Origin: Sphingobium sp. Ant17
Lineage (GTDB): Bacteria > Pseudomonadota > Alphaproteobacteria > Sphingomonadales > Sphingomonadaceae
NCBI RefSeq assembly: GCF_000588875.1
Contig: NZ_JEMV01000039.1
Span: 1 to 39,370, forward strand
Length of the DNA stretch: 39,370 bases
Reading direction: 5' to 3'
Positions 34,475 through 39,370 of the stretch are shown in pieces (positions within the stretch are counted from its first letter, which is position 1; each line of letters begins with the position of its first letter). Below the pieces are notes generated by a model. That model saw only the letters and a program-made list of their open reading frames with translations. It did no database searches and was not told the DNA's origin. The translations under genes were made by a program, and so were the position numbers.

Positions 34475-36903
34475 TCAGAAAGCGAAATCGATACCAATGC
34501 GCAACGTTCGCGGACGCAGCGGCGTGGAATAGTCGGTATCGAGATCAAATGGCGTGCCGAGCGAGAAGCGATTGCCGTCGCTGTCGAACAGATTGGCGAG
34601 CGACAGCGAATATTGCACCGGCCCGCGCGTCACGCTGGCAGACAGGCTGGTGTCGACATAATCACCTTGCGTCTGGCCCAGGACCGGGCCGACGCCCAGC
34701 CGCGACTTGCCGACATAGCGGGCGGAACCGGCAAGATGCAGGTTCATCCTGTCGGCCAGCGGCGCCCGATAGTCGAAGGCGAGGCGTCCGCCCAGATTGG
34801 CCACATTGGGCACCGAAAGCGACTGGTCATCATAGGACAGCGCCCGAATGAACGCCGCCTGGCGGGTCAGGCGGCTGTCATTATAGATGATGCTGCCGTC
34901 CAGCGTCAGGCGCGGCGTGGCGCGGGCATCGATACGCCCTTCGAGCGTGTAGATGCGTCCGTCGCCGATATTGGCCGTGGTGGGCAGGCCGATCCGGTCG
35001 GTCACGTCGGCCTGGATATCGCGCCAGTCGGTATAGGCGATGTTGGCGCTGAGCGCGATCGTGTCGCGGCCGGGCAGGCCCATGCGGAACCCGCTTTCGA
35101 GCGTCGAGATCCGGTCATTCTGGAAACGCCGCACCCGTTGGTCATCGACCGCCAGGCCGCCGGGACGAAAACCCTGCTGAAAGCGGGCGTAGAGCGTGAC
35201 GCCCGGGATCGCGTCGGTCAGCAGCGAGGCAGAGGGCAGGAAGATCGTCTCGCTGCGATCGGCTTGCGCTTCTGCTCTGGCGAGGTCAGCCGACGAGAGG
35301 GCGGCGACCGGATCGAGCGCCTCGCCGGACAAGCGGCTGTTGGTCAGGCGACCGCCGAGCGTGGCGATCAGTCCCTTGACCGGTTCGAAGGAGCTTCGCC
35401 AAACAGCGTCGCTTCCTTCACGCTGTTGCGCACGCCGGTCGCAGCGGCAGGCTGCCCCCGACCGAACATGGGCACGCCGGGAAGCACTTCGGGTTGGATC
35501 AAGGCCGCGCCAAAGCCGGTGAGCGAGCGATAGATTTTCGACGTGCTTTGCAGATAGGAGCCGCCCAATATCCAGCCCAGCCCATTGTCGAGATCGCGCA
35601 CCAGCCGGTTTTCGGTGGAGAAGATATCGACTTCATTGCGCTGGCGGAACAGCGCGGGCGGGCCGCCAGGTTGGGTCGCGTCATAGCTTTCGGACAGGTC
35701 GTGGCGCACGAAGCCTGTGGACGAGACGAAGCGCAGGCTGTCCCATTGTTTTTCGAGACGGACATTGCCGAGCAGATAGTCTGATCGATAGGTTTGCGCG
35801 ACGGCCGAGGCGCGCTCCAATCGACCGACCGATCGGGTCGCATATTGCGCGTCATCACCCTCTATCTGCTGGTAGACGCCATTGAGATCGATCGTCCAGT
35901 CATCGTCGGGGGCAAAGCGCAGCGCGGCGCGACCACCCCAGGTGCGGGTCCGGTTGACGTCCTCCTTCCCGCGATTGACGTCGTCGATATAGCCGCCGTC
36001 CTGCACGCCATAGCCCACGACCCGCAGCGCGAGTTTTTCAGCGACGATCGGCAGGTTGAGCGTTGCGGACAGATCGCCGCCGGGGTCGCCATGCTGGGTG
36101 GCGGAAAGCCCCGCTGACACCTGCCCGCCCATTTCGCCCAGATTGGGCGCGTTGGGCATGATGCGGATGATGCCGCCCAGCGACCCCGCACCATAGAGCG
36201 TGCCCTGCGGTCCTTCCAGCACCTCGACCCGGCCGACATCATAGAGTTTGAGGTCGGGGTCGGGCGCGGCATAGTTCAACCGCATGTCGCCCAGATATTG
36301 GCCGGTGGTGGCCTGGGTCGGCCCAGCGACGCCCGAATCGGCGATGGCGCGGATGAACAGCTTGTTGCGGCCTGCACCGGCGTGGGTGGAACTCAGACTA
36401 GCGACGCGCGCCAGCAAGGTGGCGGTGCCGCCTGCCGCTTCGCCGCTGGAAAAGGCGCGGCTGTCGAGCGCTTCGACCATGCCGGCATAGCGGGGCAGGG
36501 GCGTTTCACGCTTCGAGGCGGTGACGATGATCTGGGCTTCGGGCTGATCCTCGGCGGGGGCGGCGTGGATCGGGGTGGGCGCGGTCGCGGGTGGAGCGGG
36601 CCGCGTGCGGACGATGCGCCATGTCGTGCCGTCGATGCGCCGCGCGGTCGCGCCGCTGCCCTTGAGCAGCCGCTTCAACGCGGCTTCGACCGAGAGATTA
36701 CCGGTGACGGCGGGGGTTCGGATGCCAGCGAGTGACTGGTCCGACATGCCGATGCTGGTCCTGGTCTGACGGGCGAGCGCGATCGTCGCCTCGCCCAGCC
36801 TTCCGGGGGCGATGCTGATCGTCTGTCTATCCGCCCCATGCGCGGGCGCTGCGCTCGTTATGGCAAGGGCGGTGACGAGGAAGAGATCAGCTTTGCGGCC
36901 CAT
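34475..36903 (-). CDS. STN-type TonB-dependent receptor, reading frame interrupted
   Basis: Outer membrane transducer that imports a ligand and signals to FecR. Signal peptide (FLVTALAITSAAPAHGA), then an STN domain (about 28-95: GRLGEATIALARQTRTSIGM .. AALKRLLKGSGATARRI), a plug (VEVLEGPQGTLYGAGSLGGI) and a barrel ending in IGIDFAF. The frame breaks near 35391-35394: GGCGAAGC-TCC needs one base to read GEASFEPVKGLIATLGGRLT. Restored length is about 809 residues. The start overlaps fecR by 17 bp. The STN domain plus adjacent FecI/FecR genes define a cell-surface signalling unit. The ligand is unknown. Confidence 0.9.
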
Positions 36904-37834
36904 CCCCTTCTTTCAGCAGCCAGCTGTCGCCCTGACGCACGGCGGAAAGGCCCATCAGCGGCGCGGCCCCGGCGAAGAAACGAGCGGGGTCCTTATCCAG
37001 CCGGATCGTGCCGGTGAAGCGCATCGCGCGCGCGCCCGGCGTGGTGCGGAGCGCAATGCCGAGCGATCGGCCGATATCGTCGCTGATGTCGCTGACCGCG
37101 GCATTGGCGTAGACGAGGCGACCCTGCCGCCAGCTGGCGACTGCCGCCGGTGCAACATCCATCACGCGCAAGCCTTGCGCATCGTCGGCTAGGCCGCGTC
37201 CTGCGGGCAGGCTGATCGCTTGCGCACCGGGGTTGTAGATGACTTCGCCTTCCGACACGCCGATGCGGACGGCACCGGGGGTGTGAACGATGTTGAAGAC
37301 CGTCCCTGCATCCTCGAACACGGCATCGCCCACCGCCACGCGAAACGGATCGGATGCATCGTGGCGCACGATGAAGGCGGCTTCGCCACTGTCGAGCGCG
37401 GCAAAGCGGGTGTCGTTGCGGTCGAGGCGCAGGCTGGTCCCGCCATTGACTTCGATGCGGGTGCCATCGTCCAGCGCGATGCTGCGCGTTTCGCCGGGGC
37501 GGGTGGTGACGGTGTAGATGTCGGCGCGATTCATCATGCCGACCGATACGGCCGCGACCAGCGCGGCGGCGATCGCACCGCCCCAGATCCAGCGGAGCGG
37601 GCGGCGTTGCGGCGCACCCACATCATTGGCGGGGACAGGCATGGTGACGGGTGCAGGGGGAATGAGGGCATCAAGGTCGGCATCGGCCGCCATCAGCGCG
37701 TCATAGACCTCCGCATGAGCGGGGTCGCGCTCCAGCCAGGCGGTGAAGCCGTCCCAGTCGGTAAAGGCGGGATCACGCGTGCGGATAACCCACGCCAGTG
37801 CCTCCTCGTTCGTCATTGCTCCAGCCCCGTTCAT
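36887..37834 (-). CDS. FecR-type anti-sigma factor
   Basis: A 315-residue inner membrane sigma regulator: cytoplasmic N-terminal FecR domain (NEEALAWVIRTRDPAFTDWD, AHAEVYDALMAAD), one transmembrane helix (WGGAIAAALVAAVSVGM) and a periplasmic FecR domain (TRPGETRSIALDDGTRIEVN, SLRLDRN) with a C-terminal STN-like segment (PARFFAGAAPLMGLSAV) that would contact the receptor's STN domain. ATG 37834 has AAGGGG 6 bases upstream. It follows the sigma gene by 37 bp and overlaps the receptor gene by 17 bp. It relays receptor occupancy to the sigma factor. Confidence 0.92.
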   Translation of the reverse strand: MNGAGAMTNEEALAWVIRTRDPAFTDWDGFTAWLERDPAHAEVYDALMAADADLDALIPPAPVTMPVPANDVGAPQRRPLRWIWGGAIAAALVAAVSVGMMNRADIYTVTTRPGETRSIALDDGTRIEVNGGTSLRLDRNDTRFAALDSGEAAFIVRHDASDPFRVAVGDAVFEDAGTVFNIVHTPGAVRIGVSEGEVIYNPGAQAISLPAGRGLADDAQGLRVMDVAPAAVASWRQGRLVYANAAVSDISDDIGRSLGIALRTTPGARAMRFTGTIRLDKDPARFFAGAAPLMGLSAVRQGDSWLLKEGDGPQS

Positions 37835-37871
37835 ATTTTGCCCCTTACAGAGACTGACGCCGCCGACCCCA

Positions 37872-38384
37872 TCATTCCGTATCCAGTTTCTGTTTGAGCG
37901 CCAGCATGGCCCGATAGGCCTTTTGCAAGTCCTTCTCGACGGTGGTCAGGCTCACCCCCAACTCCTCGGCAATGACCTTTTGCCCCACGCCTTCGATGCG
38001 GAAGCGGCGGAAGATGAGTTCCACGCGCGGGCCAAGGTCGCGCAGGACGGCGCGTGCCTCGTCCAGCCGCTGGTTGAGGATCATCCGCTCGTCCACCGGC
38101 ACATCGTCGGTCGGGTCGGCCATCACGCCGCCTGCCCCTTCGGCCCAGTCCTGCTCGCGCCGTTCGCGCCGGATCGCCGAGCGATAGCGGTCGAGCATGA
38201 GGTTGTTGGCCATGCGATAGAGATAGGGCACAGGGTCGGAGACGGGGCCAAGATCCTTGGCCTCCAGCTTCATCCACATATCCTGCAAGAGATCTTCGGC
38301 ATTGTCGCCCGCGCCGCGCGCGCGCAGGAAGCGCAGCAGGGCGGCGCGGTTGGCCATGAAGATCGCGGAAAGGCCAGTGGCCAT
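37872..38384 (-). CDS. ECF sigma factor, FecI-like
   Basis: A 170-residue RNA polymerase sigma-70 family member with region 2 (FLRARGAGDNAEDLLQDMWM, YLYRMANNLMLDRYRS) and region 4 (IFRRFRIEGVGQKVIAEELG, then SLTTVEKDLQKAYRAML). It is the first gene of the sigma-FecR-receptor-autotransporter series and probably drives the receptor and autotransporter when released by FecR. ATG 38384 is preceded only by a weak SD-like AGG; a second in-frame ATG 9 codons later is possible. Confidence 0.92.
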   Translation of the reverse strand: MATGLSAIFMANRAALLRFLRARGAGDNAEDLLQDMWMKLEAKDLGPVSDPVPYLYRMANNLMLDRYRSAIRRERREQDWAEGAGGVMADPTDDVPVDERMILNQRLDEARAVLRDLGPRVELIFRRFRIEGVGQKVIAEELGVSLTTVEKDLQKAYRAMLALKQKLDTE

Positions 38385-38530
38385 GCCTGTCGGGGTCCAG
38401 TGCTGAAATTGCTTGCCGTTCGGATAGCCTGCGATAGAGGGCGGTGTGGTCCCTTGGCAATCGCCAAGCTGTTGTCCTGCGCGCGCGCTGCTTTAGCGCG
38501 GAGCCGGACAAGCAGCGGAGCGGCGCAGGC
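38385..38530. promoter_or_regulatory. Divergent intergenic region with palindromes
   Basis: Between the sigma factor and the serine hydrolase. It contains CTTGGC-AATC-GCCAAG (38453-38468), a candidate operator or hairpin, and CGCGCT-GCTTT-AGCGCG (about 38486-38502), a stem in the hydrolase leader. No clear -35/-10 pair was found. Confidence 0.45.
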
Positions 38531-39370
38531 ATGACGGACGGCGTGGACAGGGCAGCGGCACAGGCGGCGGGGATGGACCCTGACCGGCTGGAGGCGCTGG
38601 TGGACTTTCTCGACCGCAGCTATCTGGCCAGCGGCCGCTTGCCGCATATGCAATTATTGGTGTCGCGCGACGAGCAGCCGGTGGTGTCGCTGGCGCGGGG
38701 GCAGGCGCGGGCGAGCGGGGAGCCCTTACGGGCCGATGCTCTCTATCGCATCGCGTCGATGACCAAGCCGGTGACGTCGGTGGCCTTCATGATGCTGGTG
38801 GAGGCGGGTAAGGTCGCGCTCGATACGCCGGTTGTCGCGGTGGTCCCGGAATTTGCCGATTTGCGCGTCGGTCGCGCCAATCGCGCGCGGTTGGCGCGAC
38901 CGATGCTGATGATCGACCTGCTGCGCCATACGTCGGGGCTGACCTATGGGTTGCAGCGGCAGACGCCGATCGATGCGCGCTATCGCAAGCTGGGGTTGGA
39001 CGACTTCCAGCAGCCGCGCACGTCGGACCAGTTCATTGCTGACCTTGCAAGCCTGCCGCTGGAATTTTCGCCGGGGGAACAGTGGAATTATTCGGTGGCG
39101 ACCGATGTGCTGGGTGTGGTGATCGAACGGCTGGAGGGGTGCGACCTGGAAAGCGTGTTTCGTGAGCGCATCTTCGCGCCGTTGGGCATGGTCGATACGA
39201 CCTTCGCTTTGCCGGATGCCAAGGCGGAACGGATGACCGATGCCTGGCGGCTGGGCGAGGAGGGCGAGCGGCAGGTCGCCGATCTGGGTGCCCGTAGCGG
39301 CTGGCGGCGGCAGGGGCGCTTCCTGTCGGGTGGCGGCGGGCTGGTGTCGGGGGTGGCGGATTATCATGCT
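38531..39370 (+). CDS. Serine hydrolase, class C beta-lactamase/esterase fold (3' end outside window)
   Basis: The first 280 codons of a beta-lactamase-family (EstB-like) protein. The nucleophile motif is SMTK (Ser76, Lys79) and the second motif is YSV (Tyr187) in WNYSVATDVLG; RHTSGLTYG is also typical. No signal peptide is visible from ATG 38531, so it is probably cytoplasmic. That argues for an esterase or other hydrolase rather than an antibiotic-resistance enzyme. The SD is weak (GGAG 10 bases upstream). The third motif and stop lie beyond the window. Divergent from the ECF sigma gene; a functional link is possible but unproven. Confidence 0.85.
   Translation, partial: MTDGVDRAAAQAAGMDPDRLEALVDFLDRSYLASGRLPHMQLLVSRDEQPVVSLARGQARASGEPLRADALYRIASMTKPVTSVAFMMLVEAGKVALDTPVVAVVPEFADLRVGRANRARLARPMLMIDLLRHTSGLTYGLQRQTPIDARYRKLGLDDFQQPRTSDQFIADLASLPLEFSPGEQWNYSVATDVLGVVIERLEGCDLESVFRERIFAPLGMVDTTFALPDAKAERMTDAWRLGEEGERQVADLGARSGWRRQGRFLSGGGGLVSGVADYHA

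Noticed and set aside
31160..39370. A lasso-peptide locus (sigma/FecR/TonB receptor near a hydrolase)
   Set aside because: No precursor peptide, B or C maturation protein seen, and the hydrolase is of the beta-lactamase fold, not an isopeptidase of the known lasso type.

Overview
The window is a GC-rich (mostly mid-60s percent) chromosomal segment of an alphaproteobacterium, most likely a sphingomonad (Sphingobium/Sphingomonas type). I infer this from the protein sequences, the leuA/ilv/miaA/serB grouping, the STN-type TonB receptor with FecI/FecR partners, and the dispersed hairpin repeats. This assignment comes from recognition, not from a database search. I saw no rRNA, tRNA, CRISPR array or insertion sequence.

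Layout. 1-5.5 kb: a czcCBA heavy-metal RND efflux operon (+), with czcC entering from outside the window. 5.5-8 kb: phhA-hppD (-), aromatic amino acid catabolism, divergent from an Lrp/AsnC regulator. 8-10 kb: trmFO and an orphan NadS-like antitoxin. 10-11.6 kb: a GbsR/MarR regulator and two small membrane proteins, with matching operators. 11.7-14.8 kb: a dicarboxylate/amino-acid symporter and a secreted M20 peptidase. 14.8-23.4 kb: branched-chain amino acid block (leuA with a putative attenuator, yceI, ilvC, ilvN, a small unknown gene, ilvB), then miaA and divergent serB. 23.5-26.3 kb: glutaredoxin-MauE membrane protein, MerR regulator, ruvX and a DUF3089 protein. 26.5-31 kb: gatC-gatA-gatB, with a Trypco2-like gene and a vapBC toxin-antitoxin module lodged between gatA and gatB. 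31.1-38.4 kb: ECF sigma, FecR anti-sigma, STN-TonB receptor and a large autotransporter (-). 38.5 kb to the end: a serine hydrolase of the class C beta-lactamase fold, cut by the window edge.

Five genes (czcA, ilvB, serB twice, gatB, the TonB receptor) are broken by single-base frameshifts. All have the same sign: one base is missing. Restoring it gives a normal-length protein each time. Because ilvB, serB and gatB are core genes, base-calling errors are far more likely than six real mutations; I annotate each as one gene with an interrupted frame.

The most interesting regulatory and evolutionary signals are: the leucine-codon-rich leader with mutually exclusive hairpins before leuA; the roughly 47-bp copy of the gatB start left of vapBC; the pair of near-identical GbsR-type operators; the mer-like promoter between merR and the glutaredoxin-MauE gene; and the CATG shared by the miaA and serB start codons.
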